Assembly (NCBI RefSeq): GCF_009362815.1
Contig: NZ_WHNX01000003.1
Coordinates: forward strand, 1 to 64,000
Direction of reading: 5' to 3'
From: Alkalibaculum sporogenes
Lineage (GTDB): Bacteria; Bacillota; Clostridia; Eubacteriales; Alkalibacteraceae
DNA: 64,000 bases
The notes below the pieces were generated by a model. It was not told the origin of the DNA. It did not search any database and worked only from the letters and a program-made list of their open reading frames with translations. Of the stretch, positions 8,072 through 16,630 are shown one piece after another. Position 1 is the stretch's first letter, and every line of letters starts with the position of its first letter. A program made the translations under genes and the position numbers.

Positions 8072-9298
8072 TTGTCGTCTTAATAACTTGATAGCAGTTT
8101 TAATTTTAACTGGATTTCCATACATAAGAGTACCCATACGGTAGATTTTTGAAGCTATCACACCGGTTATTACAGTAGATATTATTAAAATTGCAAGTGA
8201 AATTAATACCTCTATTGTGGATACTGTTCCCATTGAAACTCTTACAAACATAGATAAAAAAGAACTAATAGGAAGGTAGGAAGTTATAGTCATTATTAGG
8301 CCTTCTGTGTTGTACATACCTGACATCGCAATAATGAACACAACTACGAAAGTTATTGTTACTGGTGTAGATGAAGTACTAACGTCTTCTGTCCTAGACA
8401 CTAGGGCACCTAAAGCGCCGAAGATAAATGAGTAGAATAAGTAGCCTAGTATACCAAAAACAGAGAATAAAAGTATTACATCTATTGGTATTTCAAATAT
8501 AAAGTCCAGCATATTATCCCAAGCGTTGGCATTTAATGTGTAGAAGATTTTAGCTGTCAATAGAACCAATCCAACTTGAATAATACCAGCTATAGCTCCT
8601 CCTAAGACTTTTCCAAATATTAAATTTGTACTATCGGTACTAGTAATTAATACTTCCATAGCTCGGTTACTCTTCTCACTAGCTACAGAGGTAGCTATCA
8701 GTTGACCATACATAATTATCATAAAGTAAAGAATAAAAACTAATATATAAGTGTAGAGATAGTTTCCGGCACTGTCAGTACCAAGAATTATAGTTTCATA
8801 CTGGATAATGGGGCTTAGTAGCTGGCTTATATCTTCATATTCTATTCCAAGCTCTTCAAATCCTTGTATCTGTACAGCTTTGCTAAATGATTCATGGAAA
8901 ATGCTTTGATTCATATCTATTAATTCATTGTTTTGAACGATATACTCGTATTGTGAAGGTGATTCCAAAATAAATCCAGCTTCTAAATCTCCAGACATAA
9001 TACCCTTTTCTAAATCTTCTTTACTACTATATTTTTTTAAATTACCTAATGGAAAATTGGATTCTAAGAATTCTGTGTTATGTAATGTATTATTAGAATT
9101 AATATAACCATATGAAATTAATTCTTTATCAGCATTATCTAAAGAATCCTCGTTAGACGAAGTAAAAACTCCTCTTATTGAGGGTATGGATAAACCAATA
9201 GCTATTAATATGCATATAATGATAGTTGATATTAAGAAGCCTTTGTTTTTTAAGAAATGCATAAGCTCAAATTTTAGTACAGTAAGAAAGTTTTTCAA
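8066..9298 (-). CDS. ABC-2 type exporter permease (NatB-like)
   Basis: 410 residues: one N-terminal transmembrane helix, a ~150-residue extracytoplasmic domain (residues 45-180), then five to six helices containing SVASEKSNRAMEVLITSTDSTNLIFGKVLGG, the conserved motif of NatB/YhaP-type ABC-2 permeases. It should form an exporter with the ATPase encoded just upstream, whose stop overlaps this start by 4 bases (ATGA). NatAB relatives export sodium, others drugs or peptides; the substrate here is unknown. The 3' end is abutted by a family-2 repeat. Confidence 0.88.
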   Translation of the reverse strand: MKNFLTVLKFELMHFLKNKGFLISTIIICILIAIGLSIPSIRGVFTSSNEDSLDNADKELISYGYINSNNTLHNTEFLESNFPLGNLKKYSSKEDLEKGIMSGDLEAGFILESPSQYEYIVQNNELIDMNQSIFHESFSKAVQIQGFEELGIEYEDISQLLSPIIQYETIILGTDSAGNYLYTYILVFILYFMIIMYGQLIATSVASEKSNRAMEVLITSTDSTNLIFGKVLGGAIAGIIQVGLVLLTAKIFYTLNANAWDNMLDFIFEIPIDVILLFSVFGILGYLFYSFIFGALGALVSRTEDVSTSSTPVTITFVVVFIIAMSGMYNTEGLIMTITSYLPISSFLSMFVRVSMGTVSTIEVLISLAILIISTVITGVIASKIYRMGTLMYGNPVKIKTAIKLLRRQK

Positions 9299-10212
9299 TT
9301 GTTTTCACCTACCTTTTTCACAAAGATATCTTCTAATGTTGGTTCGTATACAGTGAATTTATCTATGTCTAGATCCATTGATAGAATGGCGCTAAGTAAA
9401 TCGTTCTTTGTCTTTGTTGGCAACAATTCAATGATTACATCGTTTTTTCTAATACTTTCTACTATAGCTATATGATTTAACTGTTCTTTAAATATTATTT
9501 GAAGATGCTCAGGAGCTAAATTTACTATGCTTAATGTTAATCTATTCTGGCCAAAAATGCTCTTAATCTCTTTCAAATTTCCGTCTAAAACAATTTCTCC
9601 AAAATTAATTATTGCAATTTCTTCACAGAATTCTTCTACATATCCCATTTGATGACTTGAAAAAATCAGTAACTTGTTTTCACGGATTAACTCTCTAATA
9701 ATATCCTTTAATATTTGTGAGTTTAGAGGGTCTAAACCACTAAAAGGCTCATCTAAAATGATAATATCAGGGTTACAAAGAAAGGTTTGAGCTAACTGTA
9801 CTTTTTGTTGATTTCCTTTAGACAGTGTTTCTAATTTTTTATCTTTATACTCCTCTACACCTAGTCTTTTTAGCCAATGCAATGAATTTTCTTTAGCCTC
9901 TTTTTTACTTAAACCTCTAAGCTGACCTAAATAAATTAATTGCTCTATTACTTTTTTCTTTGGATACAAGCCTCTTTCTTCAGGTAAATACCCAATTTGA
10001 TGGTCTAGAGCCCTAAAATTTTGACCATTAATAAGTATCTCACCACTATCAGCATCGAATAAATTCATGAGAATACGAATTGTTGTAGTTTTTCCAGCCC
10101 CATTTCTTCCTAGTAGACCTAGCGCTTTTCCACTTTCTACTGATAAAGATATACCATGTAGAATCTCATTATCAGAAAAGCTTTTATAGATGTCTTTGAC
10201 TTCAAGCTTCAA
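9295..10212 (-). CDS. ABC exporter ATP-binding protein (NatA-like)
   Basis: A 305-residue ATPase with Walker A GRNGAGKTT, Q-loop YLPEERGLYPKK, signature LSKGNQQKVQ, Walker B IIILDEPFSGLD and H-loop SSHQ. The C-terminal ~80 residues form the extension typical of NatA/CcmA-like exporters. The longest frame adds 21 residues, but AGGAGG 9 bases before a TTG at 10212 gives the family-like N-terminus LKLEVKDIYKSF, so I place the start there. It pairs with the permease encoded immediately downstream. Confidence 0.88.
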   Translation of the reverse strand: MKLEVKDIYKSFSDNEILHGISLSVESGKALGLLGRNGAGKTTTIRILMNLFDADSGEILINGQNFRALDHQIGYLPEERGLYPKKKVIEQLIYLGQLRGLSKKEAKENSLHWLKRLGVEEYKDKKLETLSKGNQQKVQLAQTFLCNPDIIILDEPFSGLDPLNSQILKDIIRELIRENKLLIFSSHQMGYVEEFCEEIAIINFGEIVLDGNLKEIKSIFGQNRLTLSIVNLAPEHLQIIFKEQLNHIAIVESIRKNDVIIELLPTKTKNDLLSAILSMDLDIDKFTVYEPTLEDIFVKKVGENN

Positions 10213-10621
10213 GTTACCATACCTCCTATATTTACTGTATAATAATAGGATATAGGAAATAAATTCATATATCAACTTTTTTTATGAGACTTACTTATAT
10301 GGATGATTGTTTGTTTAATATTTTTAAATATTTGCATGTATGTACTTATAGTGCAGCAGTTTTTATTGGTGGATTAGTTTTGAATTATACTAGTTAAAAG
10401 CCTATGATAATGTAGATTCATTGTTAGATAAAATGGAGTGCTATAAGAGGAATAGAGAAGACTAGAGAAAGATCTAAAAAAATATAGGAGTAAATATCGT
10501 TGAAATAAATAGAACCGCTCATATCAAGTATATGAGCTTAATATTTTATAAGTTTTCAATAACCTTATCTCATATCCAATAGGTAGGGCTTTTTATATAT
10601 TTAAACATTTATTTTCCTGTG

Positions 10622-10642
10622 GGTTGTGTTACGGTTGTGTTA
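10622..10642. repeat. two 10-bp direct repeats, 11-bp period
   Basis: GGTTGTGTTA occurs at 10622-10631 and again at 10633-10642, separated by one C. Direct repeats of this size and helical phasing resemble arm-type integrase binding sites; that reading is inference, supported only by the tRNA fragment ~75 bp away. Confidence 0.4.
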
Positions 10643-10718
10643 TTTCAAAGTGAATCATAGGTATAAAAAAACTCTAAAGCCTTGGCATGAAAGCGTTTCA
10701 GAGTATATTTTAATTATA

Positions 10719-10760
10719 TGGTGCCGAAGATGGGACTTGAAGTCGGCGCCCGACACGCGG
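10719..10760 (-). pseudogene. tRNA-Leu 3'-end fragment
   Basis: On the minus strand the segment ends in TCTTCGGCACCA after TTCAAGTCC, matching the T arm, acceptor 3' strand and CCA of the intact tRNA-Leu at 10892-10978. The 5' half and anticodon arm are absent. A hairpin followed by Ts (about 10669-10705) lies beyond it on the minus strand, as it does for the real tRNA. It is either a decayed tandem tRNA gene or a remnant attachment site left by an integrated element. Confidence 0.65.
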
Positions 10761-10858
10761 TATAGTTTTTTAATATATTTTGTATGTTAAAATTCGATTG
10801 AGTGCTTTATCTAAGTTTAATGGTGTCGTACTTATCCCGACTATCAGCATTATATATT

Positions 10859-10880
10859 AAAAAAAACCCTAAAGGGTTTA
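10859..10880 (-). terminator. terminator of tRNA-Leu
   Basis: On the minus strand AAACCCTTTAGGGTTT runs into a T-tract. Confidence 0.7.
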
Positions 10881-10891
10881 CTTTTAATATA

Positions 10892-10978
10892 TGGTGCCGA
10901 AGGTCGGACTTGAACCGACACGAGTGTTACCTCACTGGATTTTGAGTCCAGCGCGTCTGCCAATTCCACCACTCCGGC
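10892..10978 (-). tRNA. tRNA-Leu (anticodon CAA)
   Basis: The acceptor GCCGGAG pairs with CTTCGGC (one wobble), CCA is encoded at the 3' end, the anticodon stem CTGGA/TCCAG encloses CTCAAAA (anticodon CAA), and a long variable arm is typical of class II leucine tRNAs. The 10213-10890 gap otherwise holds the tRNA fragment, the paired direct repeats and small hairpins, and no gene that I can support. Confidence 0.95.
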
Positions 10979-11065
10979 ATTTGCCTGCTAGAATATAATA
11001 ACATAATTTACGGATTAATTCAAATAAAAAAGATTATTTAAATAATAATATTTCTTATGTTTATA

Positions 11066-11425
11066 TTAAAGGGCTACTTTATCAGAGCTTTTTAAATACA
11101 TGTAGTAGAAGTACTCTACTACTATTATTAGTACTGCAAATAACACTAAAGCATTTCTAGTAAGTATAAAATCATTAGTGAGAAGTGATATTACATAAGC
11201 AGTGAATGCTCCTATTACACCGTCACCTAAGGCTGCTATGCTGTTACCAAATGACGGCAATAATAGTAAGTGTCCTAATAGGTAATTAATAATGGTAACA
11301 GTTACAGCTATTAATGTAATCCAACTTAAGGGAACAGTATCAATAAGTGTAAATGCTATCCATGATGCTATAAAAGTTATTATAAATTTTATTACAAGTG
11401 CAACTATAGTTTTTATAATATACAC
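11066..11425 (-). CDS. YndM-like membrane protein, DUF2512 family
   Basis: 119 residues with four hydrophobic helices and the DUF2512 pattern: a polar pair in TLIDTVPLSWITLIAV, the INYLLGHLLLLPSFGN loop, and LGDGVIGAFTAYV. These small membrane proteins are common in spore-forming Firmicutes and have no assigned biochemical role. The start follows AAGGATG. It is monocistronic, between tRNA-Leu and a divergent two-component operon. Confidence 0.85.
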   Translation of the reverse strand: MYIIKTIVALVIKFIITFIASWIAFTLIDTVPLSWITLIAVTVTIINYLLGHLLLLPSFGNSIAALGDGVIGAFTAYVISLLTNDFILTRNALVLFAVLIIVVEYFYYMYLKSSDKVAL

Positions 11426-11612
11426 ATCCTTTTAGTTTTTATCATTTTATCCATTTCCTAATAAAGATAATCATAAGTTAATTGATTTACGCAATATTCT
11501 CTTGAAATTAAATTTTTTATTGTAGATTTTGAAGAATCTTCACATTATCTTTAAAACTTATTGGTATAATCAAATAAGTAAATACTATATAAAAAAGTTT
11601 AGGTGAAACAAT

Positions 11613-12296
11613 ATGGGAAATATTTTAATAATAGAAGATGAACAAAAAGTTTCAGAGGTATTAAAAGCATATTTGGAAAAAGAAGGGTATAGAGTTACTT
11701 GTACTAGTAGTGGGCTTAAAGGTGTGGAAATTTTTAGAACTCATGAATTTAACTTAGTAATACTTGATCTCATGTTACCAGACATAAGCGGCGAAGAAGT
11801 GTGTAAATTAATACGTCAAAGCTCTCAAGTACATATATTTATGTTAACTGCTAAAGGAACACTGGATGATAGAATAGATGGACTTAATATTGGTGCTGAT
11901 GAATACTTAATAAAACCATTTAGCCCTAGAGAATTAACTGCAAGGGTAAATGCGCTTTTCAGAAGACTATCTTTAAAAAGTACTACAACTTATATTATTG
12001 ATAAGGGCAGATTATCTATTGACTATGACGAGCGAGTTGTAAAAGTAAATGGACAAGTAATATCTTTTACTCCTAATGAATTTGAAATTTTATACTCTCT
12101 TATAGTAAATAAAGGGAAGGTATTATCAAGAGAGCAGCTTATAGGTAAAATATTCGGTGCTGATTTTGATGGATATGATCGTACTATAGATGTTCATATA
12201 AAGAATATTCGAAAAAAGATTGAAGAAGATACAAAAAATCCTAAATATATTATTACAGTTATGAAGGTAGGGTACAAATTTGGTGGTGATATTTAA
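11613..12296 (+). CDS. OmpR/PhoB-family response regulator
   Basis: A receiver domain (residues 1-118; acidic residues E8-D9, phospho-acceptor D52 in ILDLMLPDISG, conserved Thr in MLTAKG and Lys in YLIKPFSPREL) is joined to a winged-helix effector domain (residues ~130-227, with FTPNEFEILYSL and DVHIKNIRKKIEED). 227 residues is the family norm. It lies directly before its kinase gene, with no gap. No target is known; the downstream CsoR and copper genes make an envelope or metal-stress role possible but not shown. Confidence 0.93.
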   Translation: MGNILIIEDEQKVSEVLKAYLEKEGYRVTCTSSGLKGVEIFRTHEFNLVILDLMLPDISGEEVCKLIRQSSQVHIFMLTAKGTLDDRIDGLNIGADEYLIKPFSPRELTARVNALFRRLSLKSTTTYIIDKGRLSIDYDERVVKVNGQVISFTPNEFEILYSLIVNKGKVLSREQLIGKIFGADFDGYDRTIDVHIKNIRKKIEEDTKNPKYIITVMKVGYKFGGDI

Positions 12297-13667
12297 GTGC
12301 AGTCTATAAGAAAGCGGCTAAGTATATTATTTTTTATTTGCTCAATTGCTTCATTAATAATTATTGCGTTTTTTGTTAATATTACGATTAATAAGACTTT
12401 TGATAAGTATATCCTAGATATTCAAGATACAAGACATGAAAGAATTATATCTTATTTTGAGGAAGAATATAGGCGAGAAGGTAAGTGGACAGAAAACTCT
12501 GGAACTGGGTCTATACATGAAGCCTATATGGGTAATTACTGTTTAACTCTAACTGACAGCAACAATAATGTTATTTGGGGAATGGATCCTAATGATATAC
12601 AATCTAGACAACATTTAAAAGCTATGGTTACACGAGACGAAGGTATATATCAATCTAAAACTTTTGAAATTTTATATGAAGGGAGTATAGTAGGATACGT
12701 TGATATTGGACAGTACTCTTCTATTCTTTTATCTCAAGAAGATATAGATTTTAAAAATTCTATTAATATAAGTATTATTGTTAGTGGATTGTTGACACTT
12801 ATTGTCGTTATTTGTATGAGTTTATTTTTTTCCAAACATTTTTCAGCACCAATTAAAGAAGTATCTAATATGTCTGTTAGTCTATCAAATGGGAACTTTG
12901 ACATGAAATACACTACAGTAAGTAACATACAAGAACTCGAAAATCTAAGGAATAGTGTTAATCTATTAGCTGAAAGATTAAAGTATCAAGATACCTTGAG
13001 AAAGCGACTAGTTGCCGATATAACACACGAGATAAGAACTCCACTAAATGTATTGCAAAATAATCTAGAGGCAATGTTAGATGAAGTATTTCCAGTTACG
13101 ACAGAACGCCTTAATTATCTTAATGATGAAGTAATAAGATTTGGAAAATTATTAAATAATCTCAATATATTAAAAGAATTTGAATCTGAAAGTATAAAAT
13201 TTAACTTTGAAACAATTTACCTCGATGAATTATTGAAAGATTTAAAGGAAGATTTTTTTGTAGCGTCTGAGAATAAGAATATCAAACTTTATTATGAAAT
13301 TGAACCTGAGATAGATTATAGTATTAAAGGAGATAAAGATAAAATAAGACAAGTTTTTATAAACTTGATTTCAAATGCCTTTAAATTTACACAAGTTGAT
13401 GGGAAAGTAGAGATTAAATTATATCCTTATAATCGAAGTATAATTGTAGAGATTAAAGATGATGGAATAGGTATTAAAAATGAAGATTTGCCTTTTGTAT
13501 TTGAAAGGCTATATAGAGGAGATAAAAGCAGGAACCAGATTGACGGAAGTGGATTAGGATTAACTATTGTAAAAAACATACTACAGTTTCATAACGCAAC
13601 CATAGATGTTAAGAGTGAAGAAAATATTGGAACTATCTTTACAATTAGTTTTAGAAAAGACAATTAA
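12297..13667 (+). CDS. sensor histidine kinase, HAMP/HisKA/HATPase
   Basis: 456 residues: TM1 at about 10-30, an extracytoplasmic sensor region to ~155, TM2 at ~158-180, a HAMP linker, HisKA with the histidine in LVADITHEIRTPLNVLQ, and an HATPase_c domain with LISNAFKF (N box), DDGIGI (G1) and GSGLGLTIVK (G2). The start is a GTG right after the regulator's stop codon, with GGTGGTGAT as ribosome site, so the two proteins are co-translated partners. Confidence 0.93.
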   Translation: MQSIRKRLSILFFICSIASLIIIAFFVNITINKTFDKYILDIQDTRHERIISYFEEEYRREGKWTENSGTGSIHEAYMGNYCLTLTDSNNNVIWGMDPNDIQSRQHLKAMVTRDEGIYQSKTFEILYEGSIVGYVDIGQYSSILLSQEDIDFKNSINISIIVSGLLTLIVVICMSLFFSKHFSAPIKEVSNMSVSLSNGNFDMKYTTVSNIQELENLRNSVNLLAERLKYQDTLRKRLVADITHEIRTPLNVLQNNLEAMLDEVFPVTTERLNYLNDEVIRFGKLLNNLNILKEFESESIKFNFETIYLDELLKDLKEDFFVASENKNIKLYYEIEPEIDYSIKGDKDKIRQVFINLISNAFKFTQVDGKVEIKLYPYNRSIIVEIKDDGIGIKNEDLPFVFERLYRGDKSRNQIDGSGLGLTIVKNILQFHNATIDVKSEENIGTIFTISFRKDN

Positions 13668-13742
13668 AGTGAAAAGTAAAGATTGTTAAAAAATAATAAT
13701 ATAAGTAAAGTTTAAAAAAAACAGAAAAGAGGTATATATAAT

Positions 13743-14009
13743 ATGAATCAAGAGAAAAAAAAGGCTTTAATTTCTTTAAAAACTGCCAGAGGCCAAATTG
13801 ATGGAATAATAAAAATGATGGAAGATGACCGTTACTGTGTAGATATTTCAAATCAGATAATTGCAGTACAAGGTCATATGAAAAAAGCAAATATTCTAAT
13901 TTTAAAGCAACATATTGATCACTGTGTTAAAGATGCGATTATTGAGGGTAATGGTAAAGAGAAAATAGATGAGATTGCAGATATTTTAGAAAAAATAATT
14001 CAAAAATAA
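13743..14009 (+). CDS. csoR: CsoR-family copper-sensing repressor
   Basis: An 88-residue all-helical DUF156 protein with the Cu(I) ligand set C32, H57 and C61 (RYCVDIS; LKQHIDHC), which separates copper sensors from the nickel (RcnR) and formaldehyde (FrmR) branches. CsoR tetramers repress copper-handling genes until Cu(I) binds. An AAAAGAGGT site precedes the ATG. It is followed by an HMA-like protein and faces a copper-transport fusion gene encoded on the other strand, which fits the assignment. Confidence 0.88.
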   Translation: MNQEKKKALISLKTARGQIDGIIKMMEDDRYCVDISNQIIAVQGHMKKANILILKQHIDHCVKDAIIEGNGKEKIDEIADILEKIIQK

Positions 14010-14134
14010 GAATTCTCTCTATATTGCTATTAACTTTATTTTCTTCATATAATCTTCATAAATTTTGTGTATTATGTTGTGTATAAATAATAATTTTAAC
14101 TTTGTATAAAAACAATAATAAATTGGAGAATAAT

Positions 14135-14359
14135 ATGGAAGATTATAAAATGAAAAAAGCAATACTAATTGAAGATATAAATTGTGAGCAAGCGATAAGT
14201 CTTATTAGAGGAGCATTAAGTAAAATTTTAGGAGTTTGTAGAATTGCCATAGACCAAGATTACATAATTTTAGATGCAGATACTGAAGTAAAAGATTATG
14301 AAATAAAATACACTTTAAATAAATTAGGGTTCAGAGTAAAAAAAATATTAACTCTATAA
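14135..14359 (+). CDS. HMA-fold protein lacking the CxxC metal site
   Basis: About 74 residues. The pattern of strands and helices (KKAILIEDINCEQAISLIRGALSKI, then IAIDQDYIILDADTEVKDYEIKYTLNKLGFRV) matches heavy-metal-associated (CopZ-like) domains, but the usual MxCxxC loop is reduced to INCEQA with a single cysteine. It may have lost metal binding, or may bind with a partner or as a dimer. TTGGAG 6 bases before this ATG sets the start; the longer frame adds 11 residues with no ribosome site. It lies just downstream of csoR. Confidence 0.7.
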   Translation: MEDYKMKKAILIEDINCEQAISLIRGALSKILGVCRIAIDQDYIILDADTEVKDYEIKYTLNKLGFRVKKILTL

Positions 14360-14366
14360 AAGTGTT

Positions 14367-14400
14367 AAGTCATGTGTTTATAAGACATGACTTTTTTTTT
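14367..14400 (+). terminator. intrinsic terminator after HMA-like gene
   Basis: AAGTCATGT pairs with ACATGACTT, followed by ten Ts. Confidence 0.88.
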
Positions 14401-14458
14401 ATCGCGAAATAATGAGCTGAGTGGCTGCTTGCAGACATTTGGCGACTACCGCGTAACT
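14400..14458. repeat. dispersed repeat family 2, half copy
   Basis: Matches 7962-8019, including TTGCAGACATTTGGCGACTA and CCGCGTAAC, but stops where the other copy enters its nested hairpin, so the right arm is missing. Confidence 0.7.
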
Positions 14459-14498
14459 CTATTATGTTTAATTTCGAATTAATAATATAGAAAAGGTG

Positions 14499-14520
14499 AT
14501 AGGGAAAATATTTCCCTATC
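14499..14520 (-). terminator. terminator of copper fusion gene
   Basis: GATAGGGAAA pairs with TTTCCCTATC; on the minus strand it is followed by ACCTTTT. Confidence 0.6.
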
Positions 14521-14551
14521 GTCATACATTGTTAACCTACTTGATGAGAAA

Positions 14552-16336
14552 CTATCTTATATATTGTTCGCGTAAAACCTCCATATCGGTAGTATTTACG
14601 TCATCAACTACTTCGATTATTCCTAATATAGCATTATCTTTTAATATAATATAACTGCCTGTCGAGTTTGGTTCAATGTCAATTTCAGTTATACCGTTAT
14701 TTGCAGGAAAAGAGAAAAGTGCTTCTCCAGTAAACGAATCTAAAATTAGAAATTCGCTATCAGAATTGTCAAAATCATTTATATTAAAAACTAATTTTAC
14801 TTTTTCATCTTTTGAAGTAACTCCTATTAAAGGTTGAAGCTCATATCCAGTACCCTTAAATTCTAAAGTTTTATCAATAGATGTATTTATCAATACGTCT
14901 GTTGCAACTTTGCTTATATCATCTCCATAAATACTTGGTCCAATATCGGCAGCGCTATCCTCTATTGGCGTTGCACAGCAACTTGGGCCTTCACTAGCTG
15001 GAGGTATTGAGGGATCGGGAGTCGCAATGTCAACAGTATCTAGATCATCCACAACCTTTATTACGCCTCTAATCATACCCATCCAACAACTAAAATTGAT
15101 ATCTTTTTCCCCTGGTGTAAACTCTATTATATTTTCTCCACTACTAATTTTTTTCTCAAGATTTAATTCTCTAGCAACGATAGCATTATTACATGAATTT
15201 ATCTGTTCTCCATTGATAATCCATTTGACCGGTATGCCTTTTTGAACATAAAAAGCATTTGGTGTATAACCACTGTTATTAGCAGTCATGTTTATAATTT
15301 GTATATCTTCTTCCAAAGTTGCTATTGTAATATTAGAGTTACCTCTTATAGAACTAGAAAAACTAGATAATGTAGTCACAGGATTTATGTTTAGTCCAGC
15401 AAGAGCTAAACCTCTATTTCCCATTATTAAACCAAGAACTATAATTAGAATACCGCTAAATTTAAGTATTTTTTTAGTGTATCCTTTACTTAAAAGGCCT
15501 GACAGGGCTCCAAATGTAAGCATTAAAGGAACTGTGCCAATGGAGAATACAAACATTGCTAAAGCACCTTTAGTTGCACTTCCTGTAGCTAGAGCAAATA
15601 GTTGCATAGTTTGCAAAGGACCACAAGGCATAAATCCATTTAGAATACCTACAATAAATGGAGATCCCGACTTATTTTTTGTACGACATGCAAAACTGGG
15701 CAGTTTAATTTGAAATTTTCTAAAGAGCTTAAAACCTGCCATGTTAAGGCCCATGATTATCATAAAAATACCGGCGAATACCTGTACACCAGCTTGAGCA
15801 GTGATCGAAAGTGAAAATACCGAACCAACAGCGCCTATAATACCACCTAAAATGGTGTAAGATAAAACTCTGCCTATATTGTATAATATAGAGGGTTGAA
15901 TGGCTTGAAATTTATTTTGACTTTCTTTAGATAAACTTTGAGATAGCATGATGCCGCCACACATACCCACACAGTGAATTGAAGTAAGAATACCTACTAC
16001 GAAAAGTACTGCATAAGATGCATTGGTAAGTCTCGCTTCCATGTCAAAACCACTTGTTTTTAACCCTAGTAGTACAACAGCTGCAACGACGATAAGAATA
16101 CCCATAATTTTATAATCTTTGGAACTACTAGTACTGTAACCAGATTTTATAATAGTTGAATTTATTTTTTCTTCATTAGATAGCTTATCATCATACTTAA
16201 CTTCAACAGATTCATCACTAAAATTTGCTTTGGCATCAATAATACCAGGTAATTTTTTAATAGCTCTCTCTACATGATCTTCACAAGAAGTACAGGTCAT
16301 TTCGTATACCTTAAATTTTTCATTTTTAATACTCAT
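14552..16336 (-). CDS. copper-handling fusion: HMA + SafE/DsbD-like + cupredoxin
   Basis: 594 residues in four parts. Residues 1-70 are an HMA metal-binding domain with C15-x-x-C18. Residues ~77-320 are a six-to-eight-helix SafE/DsbD_2-type membrane domain with paired Cys motifs (HCVGMCGG; GFMPCGPLQ). Residues ~345-430 are a cupredoxin-like domain with Cys and Met ligands (NSCNNAIV; SCWMGMI). The last ~160 residues carry a CC pair and a repeated EVVDD-type edge, with no family that I recognise. It likely moves Cu(I) or reducing equivalents across the membrane to an external copper site. Neighbouring csoR supports copper regulation. A ribosome site, GGAGG, precedes the start. Confidence 0.82.
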   Translation of the reverse strand: MSIKNEKFKVYEMTCTSCEDHVERAIKKLPGIIDAKANFSDESVEVKYDDKLSNEEKINSTIIKSGYSTSSSKDYKIMGILIVVAAVVLLGLKTSGFDMEARLTNASYAVLFVVGILTSIHCVGMCGGIMLSQSLSKESQNKFQAIQPSILYNIGRVLSYTILGGIIGAVGSVFSLSITAQAGVQVFAGIFMIIMGLNMAGFKLFRKFQIKLPSFACRTKNKSGSPFIVGILNGFMPCGPLQTMQLFALATGSATKGALAMFVFSIGTVPLMLTFGALSGLLSKGYTKKILKFSGILIIVLGLIMGNRGLALAGLNINPVTTLSSFSSSIRGNSNITIATLEEDIQIINMTANNSGYTPNAFYVQKGIPVKWIINGEQINSCNNAIVARELNLEKKISSGENIIEFTPGEKDINFSCWMGMIRGVIKVVDDLDTVDIATPDPSIPPASEGPSCCATPIEDSAADIGPSIYGDDISKVATDVLINTSIDKTLEFKGTGYELQPLIGVTSKDEKVKLVFNINDFDNSDSEFLILDSFTGEALFSFPANNGITEIDIEPNSTGSYIILKDNAILGIIEVVDDVNTTDMEVLREQYIR

Positions 16337-16450
16337 AAATTCCTCCTATAATTGAAAAGTGATGTACTTAGTATAACGAGTAAATATGTTGATACTGTGA
16401 AGAAACTGATAATTGTTCATTAAAGTTCTCAATTAGAGATGAAAGTAATT

Positions 16451-16516
16451 TATCCTGCACCACTATTATTCAATAGGGGTATGAAGCAAGCGCCTACTGA
16501 ATAAAGTTTCACTGTA
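16451..16516. repeat. dispersed palindromic repeat family 1, degenerate copy
   Basis: TATCCTGCACCACTA, a hairpin ATTCAATAGGGG with CGCCTACTGAAT, and the tail AAAGTTTCACT match the 4272 element with substitutions. The rest of the 16337-16630 gap contains no gene. Confidence 0.65.
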
Positions 16517-16630
16517 TTTGCAAGTTTCTATCTGTTATTATTTATGGAGACAAGTAAATTCTAAATATTTTAATTTGAATATGGAACAAAATATACCGTT
16601 TTATCGTCTAATAGATAAGGAGTGAAATTA

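Noticed and set aside
10290-10400. 33-codon hydrophobic ORF upstream of the ABC ATPase
   Set aside because: No ribosome site and no cysteine or charge pattern worth reporting; probably chance in AT-rich DNA.
15288-15713. 141-aa plus-strand ORF inside the copper fusion gene
   Set aside because: It is antisense to a gene with clear domains, has no family match and no ribosome site.
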